From assembly GCF_004362215.1 (NCBI RefSeq), contig NZ_SNWR01000001.1:1302001-1366000 (forward strand): DNA of 64,000 bases, written 5' to 3'. This document shows, in pieces, positions 1-8,322 of this stretch. The position numbers were made by a program, and so were the translations under genes. Each line of letters starts with the position of its first letter. Positions within the stretch are counted from its first letter, which is position 1. The notes beneath the pieces were generated by a model. The model saw only the letters and a list, made by a program, of their open reading frames with translations, searched no databases and was not told the DNA's origin. This DNA comes from Paractinoplanes brasiliensis (lineage in GTDB: Bacteria; Actinomycetota; Actinomycetes; Mycobacteriales; Micromonosporaceae).

Positions 1-279
1 TACGCCAGGTGCCAGGTGCCAGTGCCAGGTGAACGTGAGCACGGTGACGATGTCGAGGCCGAAGCGGGTCCATTCGATGCCGCTGCGCCGGGCGCCCGGG
101 ATGCGCAGCAGGCCCGCCACGAAGACGATCAGCCCGCAGATGTAGATCGCGGCGGTGAGCCCGCTGATGTGCTGGCCGGCCTCGGCGCCGCTGAAGTAGT
201 CCCACGCGTTGGAGGCCAGGGTGTGCGTCAGCCGGAACGGGGGCACCGTGTCCCCGCCGGCGGCGCTCGTCCTTCCCAC
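1..279 (-). CDS. Partial membrane protein, family not recognised
   Basis: The reverse strand reads an open frame that runs off the left edge of the window, so the C-terminus is missing. The visible 93 residues contain one clear hydrophobic helix (around ISGLTAAIYICGLIVFVAGL), a short basic loop with IPGARRSG, and the beginning of a second hydrophobic stretch ending in TWHWHLAPG. The GTG at 277-279 is a guess; another in-frame GTG lies at 244-246. The last codons lie in a short imperfect repeat (ccaggtg units at positions 6-31), which gives the odd HWHLAPG reading. No function can be assigned. Confidence 0.4.
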   Translation of the reverse strand, partial: MGRTSAAGGDTVPPFRLTHTLASNAWDYFSGAEAGQHISGLTAAIYICGLIVFVAGLLRIPGARRSGIEWTRFGLDIVTVLTFTWHWHLAPGV

Positions 280-418
280 TGCGTTCCCATCGGCTCGACA
301 CCGCCGCGGGCTGACTGCCCCCCGGGGCTATCCGGGGCACAGGGTACCGCCGTGATCGGATTGAGCAAAGGGCACGAACGTCGTAGGCCCGATCCTCCCC
401 TTTGCGGAAACGGCAAGG

Positions 419-424
419 TAGCAT
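419..424 (+). promoter_or_regulatory. Candidate -10 element (TAGCAT) of the XRE-cupin gene
   Basis: TAGCAT begins 13 nt before the ATG at 432 and there is no ribosome-binding site between them. This matches the leaderless arrangement seen at many other genes in the window. No convincing -35 hexamer is visible at normal spacing. Confidence 0.4.
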
Positions 425-431
425 GCACTAA

Positions 432-995
432 ATGCAGGAGATTTCGGACGTCGTACGGCAGCGGATCCGTGGTCTGCGGCAGGCCCGCGGGTGGAGCCTC
501 GACGCGCTGGCCGTCCGCTGTCACCTCAGCCCGTCCACGCTGAGCCGGATCGAGACCGGGCGCCGGCGCATCGACCTGGAGCAGCTGGTGGCGCTGGCCC
601 GCGCCCTCGACACCACGATCGACCACCTGGTCGAGCCGGTCGACGACGCCGACGTCATCATCCGGCCGATGCAGCATCAGGAGCCGGGGCTGACGACGTG
701 GGTGCTGTCGCGCGAGCCGGCCCGCAACAGCGGCAGCCACGTGGCGAAGATGCGGATCACGCCGGAACGCCGTACGGGACCGGAGTTTCAGGCCGTGCAT
801 CCGGGGCGGGAATGGTTCACCGTGATCAGCGGGACGGCCCTGCTCTTCCTCGGCGAGCGGCAGATCCCGGTCGCGGCGGGCAACGCGGCCGAGTTCTCCA
901 CGATGATTCCGCACTCGATCGGCGCGGTCGGTGGACCCGTCGAGATCCTCACGATCTTTGACCAGGAGGGCGAGCGGGCCCACGCCGCCCAGTAG
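432..995 (+). CDS. XRE-family transcriptional regulator with C-terminal cupin domain
   Basis: The protein has 187 residues. Residues about 5-66 form a helix-turn-helix of the XRE/Cro type (RQRIRGLRQARGWSLDALA, then LSPSTLSRIETGRR), and residues about 100-180 form a small cupin barrel (PGREWFTVISGTALLFLGE, then IPHSIGAVGG). Regulators of this build sense a small ligand through the cupin and act on nearby genes. The gene sits 60 bp upstream of a co-oriented MFS exporter, with an inverted repeat at 998-1016 in the gap, so it probably controls that exporter. The ligand is unknown. Confidence 0.85.
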   Translation: MQEISDVVRQRIRGLRQARGWSLDALAVRCHLSPSTLSRIETGRRRIDLEQLVALARALDTTIDHLVEPVDDADVIIRPMQHQEPGLTTWVLSREPARNSGSHVAKMRITPERRTGPEFQAVHPGREWFTVISGTALLFLGERQIPVAAGNAAEFSTMIPHSIGAVGGPVEILTIFDQEGERAHAAQ

Positions 996-997
996 GT

Positions 998-1016
998 TCT
1001 TGCCACTTCTGCAAGA
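998..1016 (+). promoter_or_regulatory. Candidate operator between the XRE-cupin regulator and the MFS exporter
   Basis: TCTTGC and GCAAGA form a perfect 6-bp inverted repeat separated by 7 nt. It lies 28 bp upstream of the -10 element of the exporter gene, where a repressor or activator could act. Assignment to the neighbouring regulator is inference. Confidence 0.4.
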
Positions 1017-1043
1017 GCTGATGCCGTCACCGCAAGCCCGGCC

Positions 1044-1049
1044 TACCGT
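1044..1049 (+). promoter_or_regulatory. Candidate -10 element (TACCGT) of the MFS gene
   Basis: TACCGT starts 12 nt before the ATG at 1056, with no Shine-Dalgarno sequence between them. It has the same leaderless geometry as other genes in the window. Confidence 0.4.
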
Positions 1050-1055
1050 TCGGGC

Positions 1056-2711
1056 ATGACTGTCACCTCGCCCCCGTCCCCGACCGTCGACGATCCGCGC
1101 CGGCGCCGCGCGATCCTGATCGCCGTCTGCGTCGCACTCATGGCCGTCATCGCGTCGGTGTCCGGCCTCAACGTGGCCCAGCAGCAGATCGCCCTCGCGT
1201 TCGGGGCCTCCCAGAGCACCGTCCTGTGGATCATCAACGTCTACGCGCTCACGCTGGCCGCCCTGTTGCTGCCGCTGGGCGCGGTCGGCGACCGCTGGGG
1301 CCGCAAACCCGTCCTGCTGACCGGCCTGCTGATCTTCGGCGTCGCGAGCGCGGCCGCCGGGCTGGCCGGCTCGACCGAGGTGATGATCGCGGCCCGGCTG
1401 CTCAGCGGCGTCGGCGCCGCGATGATCATGCCGGTGACGCTGGCCGTGATCACCTCGACGTTCCCGGAGTCGGAACGGTCCCGCGCGATCGGCGTCTGGA
1501 CCGGGGTGGCCGGCGGCGGTGGCCTGCTCGGCATGTACCTGTCGGCGATCCTGGTCGACGTGGCGAGCTGGCGCTGGCTGTTCGTGCTGCCGGTGGCGCT
1601 GGTGGTCGCGGCCGCCGTGCTCGCCGCGCGAGCGGTGCCCGACTCGCGCGAAGGGCACGGCTTCGACGTCGTCGGCTCGCTGGCGTCGCTGATCGCCGTG
1701 GTCGCGCTCATCTTCGTCCTGCACGAGGGCCCCGTACGGGGATGGACCGCCCCCGAAACCCTGATCAGCCTGGCCGTCGGCGTGGCCGCCACGACCGGTT
1801 TCGTCGGGTGGGAGCTGCGGCACCCGTCCCCGCTGCTCGACGTGCGCCTGTTCCGCGAGCGTGGCCTGGCGAGCGGGTCGGTGTCGCTGCTGACGGTCTT
1901 CGGGGTGCAGGCCGGCATCTTCGTGGTGCTGTTCCCCTACTTCCAGGCCGTGCTCGGCTGGTCCGGCCTGCGGTCGACGTTCGCGATGCTGCCGATGGCG
2001 CTGCTCATGATGGTCGCGTCCGGGCTCGCCCCGCGCCTGGCCGAGCGGGCCGGCGGACGCGCCACCATGGCCACCGGCATCGCGCTCGGCGGCGCGGGGC
2101 TGGCGTTGATGGCCCTGCTGGTCTCGGTCGACGGCGGTTACCTGTCGGTCCTGCCCGGCATGCTGGCGATGGGGCTGGGCATGGGCCTGTCGATGACCCC
2201 GTCGACCGAGGCGATCACCTCGTCGCTGCCCCGGTCCCGTCAGGGCGTGGCGTCGGCGCTCAACGACGTGACCCGCGAGTTCGGGACGGCGCTGGGTGTG
2301 GCCCTGCTCGGCGCGATCCTGTCGGCCGGGTACCGCAGCGCCGTCGACTCCCGTTTGCCGGGCGCTCCTGAGCCCGTACGGGGAAACATCGCCAACGCCG
2401 TCGGTGACGCGGACCTGGTCCGGGCCGCCCGGGAATCCTTCGTGGACGGCTGGCAACAGGCCATGTGGGCGGGCGTGGTCGTCATGGCACTGCTTTTCGT
2501 GTACGTGGTCGCGCGCGGCCCGGCCCCGTCCATCGCGCGCGGCCGGTCAGCCTCCGACACGCGCGGCCCGGCCCCGTCCATCGCGCGCGGCCGGTCAGCC
2601 TCCGACACGCGCGGCCCGGCCCCGTCCACGTCGCCGGGCGCGGCGCGTCTGTCAGGCGAAGAGCGACCCCGGGATGTCGGCGTAGAAGAGGGCGGGGTCG
2701 CGGGACAGTGA
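1056..2711 (+). CDS. MFS transporter, DHA2 (EmrB/QacA) drug-exporter type
   Basis: The protein has 551 residues, the usual size for the 14-helix DHA2 family of proton-coupled drug exporters. Motif A-like LLLPLGAVGDRWGRKPV follows the second helix, and the family-typical LLSGVGAAMIMPVTLAV is near residues 110-130. About 480 residues look like normal transporter sequence. The tail after the last helix (FVYVVARG) is unusual: it holds 2.4 copies of a 16-residue repeat encoded by a 48-bp DNA repeat, and the last 60 bp overlap the 3' end of the convergent SDR gene. The repeat has probably extended the original C-terminus. The neighbouring regulator suggests inducible efflux; the substrate is unknown. 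Confidence 0.85.
   Translation: MTVTSPPSPTVDDPRRRRAILIAVCVALMAVIASVSGLNVAQQQIALAFGASQSTVLWIINVYALTLAALLLPLGAVGDRWGRKPVLLTGLLIFGVASAAAGLAGSTEVMIAARLLSGVGAAMIMPVTLAVITSTFPESERSRAIGVWTGVAGGGGLLGMYLSAILVDVASWRWLFVLPVALVVAAAVLAARAVPDSREGHGFDVVGSLASLIAVVALIFVLHEGPVRGWTAPETLISLAVGVAATTGFVGWELRHPSPLLDVRLFRERGLASGSVSLLTVFGVQAGIFVVLFPYFQAVLGWSGLRSTFAMLPMALLMMVASGLAPRLAERAGGRATMATGIALGGAGLALMALLVSVDGGYLSVLPGMLAMGLGMGLSMTPSTEAITSSLPRSRQGVASALNDVTREFGTALGVALLGAILSAGYRSAVDSRLPGAPEPVRGNIANAVGDADLVRAARESFVDGWQQAMWAGVVVMALLFVYVVARGPAPSIARGRSASDTRGPAPSIARGRSASDTRGPAPSTSPGAARLSGEERPRDVGVEEGGVAGQ
2513..2628. repeat. 48-bp tandem repeat, 2.4 copies, inside the MFS 3' end
   Basis: Two exact 48-bp units (2513-2560 and 2561-2608) are followed by 20 identical bases of a third unit (2609-2628). 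In the exporter frame each unit reads RGPAPSIARGRSASDT. Because 48 is a multiple of 3, copy number can change without shifting the frame. Confidence 0.95.
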
Positions 2712-3362
2712 CGCCTTCACGTTGGCGGTCGGCTTGTCGGCGACGACCTCGAGCTGCCCCGCCTCCAGACCGTCGAGGGCCTGGGCGACGACCTCGTGCG
2801 GCGGCAGCTTCGGGATGTCGAAACCGGCCATCATGTCGGTGTCCGCGATGGCGAGGGCGAGCGCGGTCACCTGGGTCTTCTGGTCGGCCAGCTCGAGCCG
2901 GACACCGTTGGTGAGTGACCACATCGCGGCCTTCGAGGCGGCGTAGCCGTTGCTGGCCGGGGCGAAGGCGTACCAGCTCAACGCCGAGATGACGTTGAGG
3001 ATGGCGCCCCCGGCCAGCCTGGGCGCGAACGCCCGGGTGACGTTCAGCGTGCCCCAGAAGTTGGTGTCGAACTCCTTACGGACGTTCTCGACGTCGGGGC
3101 CGAGCAGGGGCGCGTCGGTCGAGATGCCGGCGTTGTTGACGAGGATGCCGAGCTCACCCACCTCGGCCGCCGCCGCCTCGATCGACGCCGGGTCGGTGAT
3201 GTCGAGCCGGAGCGGGACGACACCGGGAATCTCGATGCTCTCGGGGCGGCGGGCCGTGGCGTAGACGGTGGTGGCGCCCCGGGCGACAAGGGCTTCCGCG
3301 AAGGCCTTGCCAAGACCACGGTTGGCGCCGGTGACGAGGGCTGTGCTGCCGTTGATCTGCAT
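2652..3362 (-). CDS. Short-chain dehydrogenase/reductase (SDR)
   Basis: The protein has 236 residues and a classical SDR layout. The nucleotide-binding TGANRGLGKAFA is at the N-terminus, NNAG follows the fourth strand, a catalytic serine is in NVISALSWYA, and the catalytic pair is in YAASK. It should be an NAD(P)(H)-dependent oxidoreductase acting on an alcohol or ketone; the substrate cannot be deduced. The ATG at 3362 is preceded by TAGCGT at 12 nt, fitting a leaderless start. The 3' end overlaps the repeat-extended MFS gene by 60 bp in convergent orientation. Confidence 0.9.
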   Translation of the reverse strand: MQINGSTALVTGANRGLGKAFAEALVARGATTVYATARRPESIEIPGVVPLRLDITDPASIEAAAAEVGELGILVNNAGISTDAPLLGPDVENVRKEFDTNFWGTLNVTRAFAPRLAGGAILNVISALSWYAFAPASNGYAASKAAMWSLTNGVRLELADQKTQVTALALAIADTDMMAGFDIPKLPPHEVVAQALDGLEAGQLEVVADKPTANVKASLSRDPALFYADIPGSLFA

Positions 3363-3368
3363 GCCGCC

Positions 3369-3374
3369 ACGCTA
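3369..3374 (-). promoter_or_regulatory. Candidate -10 element (TAGCGT) of the SDR gene
   Basis: On the reverse strand TAGCGT begins 12 nt before the ATG of the SDR gene, without an intervening ribosome-binding site. Confidence 0.4.
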
Positions 3375-3440
3375 GAACCTGACGCCGACGTGAGGGGCAA
3401 ACATAGCGACGCGGGTCACCCCGTGTGCTTTGATGCTGCC

Positions 3441-3935
3441 GTGCGATGGAGCGAGTTGATCGTCCGGATGGGTCGTTACCGGTGGTTCGCCGCCACCGGG
3501 CGGTTTCTTGTGCCGCTCGACCGGCGGTTGATCCGGCTCACCAAGGGACGGTTCTCGGTGACCGGGTGGCGCACGTCGCCGCCGACGCTGCTGCTGACCA
3601 CTCGGGGGCGCAGGAGCGGGCTGCCGCGCGAACGGCCGGTGCTGTACGCGCGCGACGGTGACGCGTTCGTCGTGATCGGCTCGAACTGGGGGCAGGACCA
3701 TCATCCGAGCTGGTCGGTGAACCTGCTGGCCGACCCGCAGGCCACGGTCACGATCGGCGGGGAGAGCACCGCCGTACGGGCCGTGCTGGTCGAGGGCCAG
3801 GAACGGGAACGGCTGTGGCCGCTGCTGCTGCGGGTGTGGCCGGCTTTCCGCGACTACGACGCCCGCGCCGACCGCGCCCTGCGCATCTTCCGCCTCGAAC
3901 CGGTCACCACACCGAACCACGAGCCGGCCGGGTAA
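3441..3935 (+). CDS. Deazaflavin (F420)-dependent nitroreductase family protein
   Basis: From the GTG at 3441 the protein has 164 residues, close to the roughly 150 typical of the Ddn/nitroreductase-quinone reductase family. The family signature is visible: LLLTTRGRRSGLPRERPVLYARDGDAFVVIGSNWG, then HHPSWSVNLLADPQATV, and a C-terminal FRDYDARADR. Characterised members use reduced F420 to reduce quinones or nitro compounds at the membrane. The frame is open upstream to 3390, but GTG 3441 preserves the expected N-terminus and leaves a promoter gap from the divergent SDR gene. Substrate unknown. Confidence 0.8.
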   Translation: MRWSELIVRMGRYRWFAATGRFLVPLDRRLIRLTKGRFSVTGWRTSPPTLLLTTRGRRSGLPRERPVLYARDGDAFVVIGSNWGQDHHPSWSVNLLADPQATVTIGGESTAVRAVLVEGQERERLWPLLLRVWPAFRDYDARADRALRIFRLEPVTTPNHEPAG

Positions 3936-4021
3936 CCAGCACCCACCCGCCGCTGCTGGTGCGGGGGCTCGAGGCCTTCCTGGCCGCCACCCGGGACGAA
4001 CGCCGAGCCGCCCTGCGCACG

Positions 4022-6220
4022 CTATTCCGTCCGTAAAGCCGTCGCCGTACGGGTCCGGGCCGCCCACCCGGCCGGCAGCAGGGCGCCCAGCAGCGCGATG
4101 ACCGGCCCACCCAACGCCACCCCGGCGAGCAGCATCGGTCCGTACACGTCGAGCAGCGAGTCCGGCAGGTTGAGGCCGCCGCTCGCCGCCATGGCCGGGA
4201 CGACCAGGCGTTGCATCGTGATGCCGGCCGGCACGCCGAGCAGGGCCCCGAGCAGGCCCACCCCGGCGACCGAGGCGATCACCATCGCCACGGTCTGGCG
4301 TGGGGTCATGCCGAGCGCCTTGTGCACTCCCAGGTCGTGGACGCGGTCGCGCAGGTCGAGAACCAGCATGTTGAGCACGCCCAGCGCGGCCACCGCGAGC
4401 AGCAGCAGCGTCAACGTCAGGGTCAGGCCCTGCACCACGGCCAGCAGCGGGTCGATCTCGCCGCCGTTCGGGTGCGCGGACAGGTCACGGCCGGCCAGCG
4501 CGGCGTTCAGGGCATCCGTGTACGCGTTCTTGTCGGTTCCGCCGGTCAGGGCGATGCGCCACTCCCCCGGCCTCAGGTCGGGGATCGTGGCGGCCGCGGT
4601 GAACACGCCCCCGCTGGTCTCGAACACCTCGCCGACGATGTGCAGGCGTACGGGCTGGTTCTCGACCTTGATCTGGACGGTGTCCCCCACTCGCGCGCCG
4701 GTCGCGCTCAGGAACTGCGCGCCGGCCACCGCCTCGCCGGGCGCGGTGAACCATCGGCCGCTCACCATCACGAAGCCGTCCCAGGCGGCGTCGCCGCTGA
4801 TCGCGGTGACGCTGAACGGATCGCTGACGCCGGGCGCCGTTCCCGGGGCTTGGCCGAGCCCGTACGCAGCCCGGGTCCCCGCCTGGGCCGTGATCACGGG
4901 GAGCGCGTCGGTGGCGGCGCCGGGCGGGCCCGCCACGAACACGTCCGCGTTGTCCTGCTCGATCGCGGACTGGATGCGCACCAGTGAGGCCGCCAGCCCG
5001 GTGGCGAAGGTGACCGCGGCCGCCCCGGTCGCCACGGCCAGCAGGATCGCCGTCGTCCGCACCGGACGCGCGAACGGCCGGGCCAGCCCGAGCGCCACAG
5101 GGCGTGGCAAAGGCAGCCGGGCGGCGAGGCGTCCCGCCCATCGGCCGCGTACGGGTCCGGTCGCGCGCCCGACCGCGATGGCGTCCACGGTGCGCAGCCG
5201 TCCGGCCCGCAGCGCCGCCGCCCAGGCGCTCACTGCCACCACGGCGAGCACCCCGCCTGTCGCGACCAGGGTCACCCACCAGGCGATGGCCGCGCCGGAG
5301 GACCCGTACAGCTGCTCGGTCTCGGCCAGCACGGGCAGCGCGATCACGTTGCCCGCCAGCGCGCCCACGACCCCGCCGGCGGCCGCCGGGATCAGAGCCT
5401 GGGCGACGAACGCGCGGACGATCCCGGCCGGGGTGCAGCCGAGCGCCTTGAGGATGCCGATGCGCCGGGTGGCCGCCCCGACCGCGCCGGCGATCACCGT
5501 GCCCACCACGAGCACCGCCATCACGATGCCGAGCAGCGCGAACGCAACGAGGAAGGGCACGAACACGGCGGCCTGCTCGACGGCCTGCTGCCGGACGTCG
5601 AGCCAGGACCGCGCGCCGGCGACCGCACCCGCCGGCAGGGCTGCCTCGACGGCGGCGCGAGCGGTCTCGACCTCGGCGGCCGTGCCCGCGGCGGCGAACC
5701 GGTACAGCATCTGAGTGCCCTGGACCCTGCCGAGCTTGTCCACGGCGGACGGTGACACCCACGCCGTAGCGGTGGCGCTGACCGAGCGGGCCACGCCGAC
5801 CACTTTCAGCGTCACGCCGTCGCGGGTGGTCAGTCGCTCGCCGAGCGGCATGCGGAACCCGCCGTCGCCGATCACGATCTCGTCCGGGCCGGTCGCCCAG
5901 CGCCCCTCGGTCACCTCGATCCGGTCGACGGCCCCGCCGGGCTCGGCACGGGCGACCACGGTCAGCGACGGCCCCTGCAAGGGCAGGTCAAGGACCGGGT
6001 ACGGGCCGGCCGACGCCACCACTCCGGGCACTTCGGCGGGCTGAACACCGGGGGCGAGCTGGACGGTGAGGTGCGCCCCGCGCTGAGCGGCGAACGAGTT
6101 GTCGAACGGCGCCCGCGACGCGACCAGCAGGCCCGCGCCCAGCACGGTGGCGGTGACAGCGGCCGCGGAGACCAGCGCGATCACCAAGGTCTGCAGCCGC
6201 TTACGCCGCAGGCTCCTCAT
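4022..6220 (-). CDS. ABC transporter permease with two FtsX-like domains
   Basis: The protein has 732 residues. An N-terminal helix (LQTLVIALVSAAAVTATVLGAGLLV) is followed by a large extracytoplasmic MacB-like region, a first FtsX domain (three helices about residues 215-340), a fifth helix near 390, a second periplasmic region, and a C-terminal FtsX domain (about 600-720). It pairs with the ATP-binding protein just upstream: the ATPase stop and permease start overlap by 4 bp (6217-6220). This type exports lipids, peptides or antibiotics, or drives cell-envelope remodelling, rather than importing nutrients. The substrate is unknown. Confidence 0.88.
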   Translation of the reverse strand: MRSLRRKRLQTLVIALVSAAAVTATVLGAGLLVASRAPFDNSFAAQRGAHLTVQLAPGVQPAEVPGVVASAGPYPVLDLPLQGPSLTVVARAEPGGAVDRIEVTEGRWATGPDEIVIGDGGFRMPLGERLTTRDGVTLKVVGVARSVSATATAWVSPSAVDKLGRVQGTQMLYRFAAAGTAAEVETARAAVEAALPAGAVAGARSWLDVRQQAVEQAAVFVPFLVAFALLGIVMAVLVVGTVIAGAVGAATRRIGILKALGCTPAGIVRAFVAQALIPAAAGGVVGALAGNVIALPVLAETEQLYGSSGAAIAWWVTLVATGGVLAVVAVSAWAAALRAGRLRTVDAIAVGRATGPVRGRWAGRLAARLPLPRPVALGLARPFARPVRTTAILLAVATGAAAVTFATGLAASLVRIQSAIEQDNADVFVAGPPGAATDALPVITAQAGTRAAYGLGQAPGTAPGVSDPFSVTAISGDAAWDGFVMVSGRWFTAPGEAVAGAQFLSATGARVGDTVQIKVENQPVRLHIVGEVFETSGGVFTAAATIPDLRPGEWRIALTGGTDKNAYTDALNAALAGRDLSAHPNGGEIDPLLAVVQGLTLTLTLLLLAVAALGVLNMLVLDLRDRVHDLGVHKALGMTPRQTVAMVIASVAGVGLLGALLGVPAGITMQRLVVPAMAASGGLNLPDSLLDVYGPMLLAGVALGGPVIALLGALLPAGWAARTRTATALRTE

Positions 6221-6891
6221 CGCTCCTCCTCAGCGCGGCCGTCGCGCATGGCGACCGTACGGGTGGCGCACGCCTCGGCCAGCCGCAGGTCGTGCGTGAC
6301 CAGCACGATCGTCTGCCCGCTGTCGTGCAGGTCGTTGAGCAGGCGCCGCACGTCGTCGCCGGAGGCGGTGTCGAGCGCGCCGGTCGGCTCGTCGGCCAGC
6401 AGCAACGCCGGTCGGTTGACCAGCGCCCGCGCCACGGCGACGCGCTGCCGTTCCCCACCGGAGAGCCTTCCCGGGTACGCGTCGGCGTGCCGGGCGATCC
6501 CCAGCGAGTGCAGCAGCCCGGTCGCGCGGTCGTGGGCCTGCTTCCTCGAACCGCCCGCGAGTTGCGCGGGCAGCAGCACGTTGTCGAGCACGGTCAGGTC
6601 GTCGAGCAGGTTGAAGAACTGGAAGACGAGCCCGATGTGCGCGCGCCGGAACCGGGCCGAGGCCGCCTCGCCCAGCGTCTCGACCCGGGTGCCGGCCACC
6701 GTGACCGTGCCCTCGTCCGGCCGGTCCAGCCCGGCGATCAGGTTGAGCAACGTGGACTTGCCGCTGCCGGACGGGCCGAGCACGGCCACGGAATCGCCCG
6801 GCTTCACGGTCAGCGACACGTCGTGCAGCGCGGGCGGGCCGTCGTCGTAGCGGCGGGTCACCCCGCGCAGGTCGATCACCGGGTCGGTCAT
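6217..6891 (-). CDS. ABC transporter ATP-binding protein (LolD/MacB class)
   Basis: The protein has 224 residues, normal for the LolD/MacB ATPase class. It shows Walker A GPSGSGKST, Q-loop region FQFFNLLDDLTV, signature LSGGERQRVA, Walker B LLLADEPT and the H-loop VTHD. The start is set by AAGGAG located 6 nt before the ATG at 6891; another in-frame ATG at 6906 would place that ribosome-binding site inside the gene. It energises the FtsX-type permease encoded 4 bp into its end. A two-component pair lies divergently upstream and may regulate it. Confidence 0.9.
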   Translation of the reverse strand: MTDPVIDLRGVTRRYDDGPPALHDVSLTVKPGDSVAVLGPSGSGKSTLLNLIAGLDRPDEGTVTVAGTRVETLGEAASARFRRAHIGLVFQFFNLLDDLTVLDNVLLPAQLAGGSRKQAHDRATGLLHSLGIARHADAYPGRLSGGERQRVAVARALVNRPALLLADEPTGALDTASGDDVRRLLNDLHDSGQTIVLVTHDLRLAEACATRTVAMRDGRAEEER

Positions 6892-7092
6892 GGCGTGCTC
6901 CTTCATGTGGGTCGCTGCGTCGCCCTGTGCCGGGCCGGCCGCTGTGACGCTAGGGCCGGGCCGGGTCCGTGCGCGTCCGTCAGGCGACGCATCGGCCGTA
7001 CCGTAGAAGGCGGATCCGCGTCCGTCGTCAACCCAGGGATGTAGTCCCAGGGACCGATGACCGGGCCGGTGGCAGCGGGCCAGAATGAGCCG

Positions 7093-8322
7093 GTGAAACG
7101 GATGCAGGCCACCGGACCCCTGCCGCGACCGGGCTGGCGCGCGTTGCTGCTCGACGCCGCGCTGGCCCTGGTGCTCGGGCTCGTCTGCTTCCAGGCCGCC
7201 ACCGACGACGCCGCGATCCTGCGGCCACTGCCGACGTTCCCGCCGATGCCGCCCGACCCCTGGATGCCGCAGCCACCGCAGGAATCGGACCTCGGGGCGC
7301 TGCTGCTCGTCTTCGTGCTGTGCGCGCCGCTCGTGCTGCGCCGCCGCTACCCGCTGGGTGTGCTCTGGGCGACCGTGCTGGCGTCGGTGCTGGCGCTGCT
7401 GAGCAAGGGCGAACTGCAGCCCAACCTCTACCCGTGTGTGGTGGTCGCGTCGCTGATCGCCGTTTACAGCGCGGCCGCCCACAGCCCTTACCGTGCGCCC
7501 GCCCTGGCCAGTATCGCGGTGGCGGCGCTGATCGGGCTGACCGTGATCGACGTGCCCGGCGGCGACTACCTGCCGTTCCTGCTGCTGGCCCCGCTGACCG
7601 CCGCGGCCGGTGGCAACTACGTGTGGCAGCGGCGGGCCGGGGAGGACAGGGCCCGGATCGCCGCCGAGGCCCGAGCCCAGGCCGAGGCGCTGCGTGACGC
7701 GGTCGACGGCGAACGGGCCCGGATCGCCCGCGAGCTGCACGACGTGGTGACGCACCACGTCAGCGTGATGGTCATCCAGGCCGGAGCGGCCCGGGCGGTG
7801 CTTGCCGCGCAGCCCGACGAGGCGCGGGAGGCACTGCTCGCGGTCGAGGCGACCGGCCGGTCGGCGCTGACCGAGCTGCGCAACGTGATGGGGTTGCTGT
7901 CCGAGCCGGCGGCCATATCGGTGGAAGCGCCACAGCCGGGCATAGAGGGGCTGCCCGCGCTGGTCGGGCGCATGCGTGACGCCGGGGTGCCGGTGCTGCT
8001 CACAGTGCTCGGCGAGGAACGGCCGATTCCGCCGGGCGTCGGGCTGACCGCGTATCGCGTCGTGCAGGAGGCGTTGACGAACATGGTGCGGCACGCGCCC
8101 GGGGCCACCGCCATGGTGCTGGTCGAACACGGCCCCGGCGAGCTCCGGGTCGAGGTGACCAACACCGAGCCCACCGGCCTCGCCGCCACCGGGCCGACGG
8201 GCGGGCGCGGGCTCATCGGCCTGCGCGAACGGCTCGCCGTCTACGGTGGGACCCTGCGAGCCGAGGCCCGGCCCGGCGAGGGCTTCCTGGTCGAGGCCGT
8301 GATCCCCGTGGAGTCGGCGTGA
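7093..8322 (+). CDS. NarL-type sensor histidine kinase
   Basis: The 409-residue protein has an N-terminal membrane domain of about five helices (residues 15-180), a coiled-coil stretch rich in Ala/Glu/Arg, and a HisKA_3 domain with the phosphoacceptor in ARELHDVVTHH (His216). A HATPase_c domain follows, with N-box YRVVQEALTNMVRHA and G-box GGRGLIGLRERL. I chose GTG 7093 because CAGAAT lies 12 nt upstream in the leaderless geometry; an ATG at 7057 is possible. The cognate regulator gene overlaps its stop by 4 bp. The divergent ABC exporter is a plausible target, as in antibiotic-sensing kinase/exporter loci. Confidence 0.88.
   Translation: MKRMQATGPLPRPGWRALLLDAALALVLGLVCFQAATDDAAILRPLPTFPPMPPDPWMPQPPQESDLGALLLVFVLCAPLVLRRRYPLGVLWATVLASVLALLSKGELQPNLYPCVVVASLIAVYSAAAHSPYRAPALASIAVAALIGLTVIDVPGGDYLPFLLLAPLTAAAGGNYVWQRRAGEDRARIAAEARAQAEALRDAVDGERARIARELHDVVTHHVSVMVIQAGAARAVLAAQPDEAREALLAVEATGRSALTELRNVMGLLSEPAAISVEAPQPGIEGLPALVGRMRDAGVPVLLTVLGEERPIPPGVGLTAYRVVQEALTNMVRHAPGATAMVLVEHGPGELRVEVTNTEPTGLAATGPTGGRGLIGLRERLAVYGGTLRAEARPGEGFLVEAVIPVESA

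Noticed and set aside
228..2456. 742-codon reverse-strand open frame opposite the XRE and MFS genes
   Set aside because: It is a GC-rich antisense shadow: extreme Arg/Gln/His/Gly composition, no domain, and it lies opposite two clear genes. The same reasoning removes other long antisense frames, such as those at 15157-17940, 29724-32387, 32405-35365, 38924-41554 and 58004-61747.
3936..4036. Plus-strand protein-like tail (LVRGLEAFLAATRDERRAALRTLFRP) after the nitroreductase homologue
   Set aside because: It reads naturally but has no start codon of its own, no ribosome-binding site, and ends inside the convergent permease gene. It could be a decayed gene fragment, but the evidence is too thin.
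7036..7048. GGGA-TGTAG-TCCC inverted repeat upstream of the first NarL kinase gene
   Set aside because: Only 4-bp arms, within a GC-rich direct repeat of cccaggga. It might be a NarL-type site, but chance occurrence is too likely.
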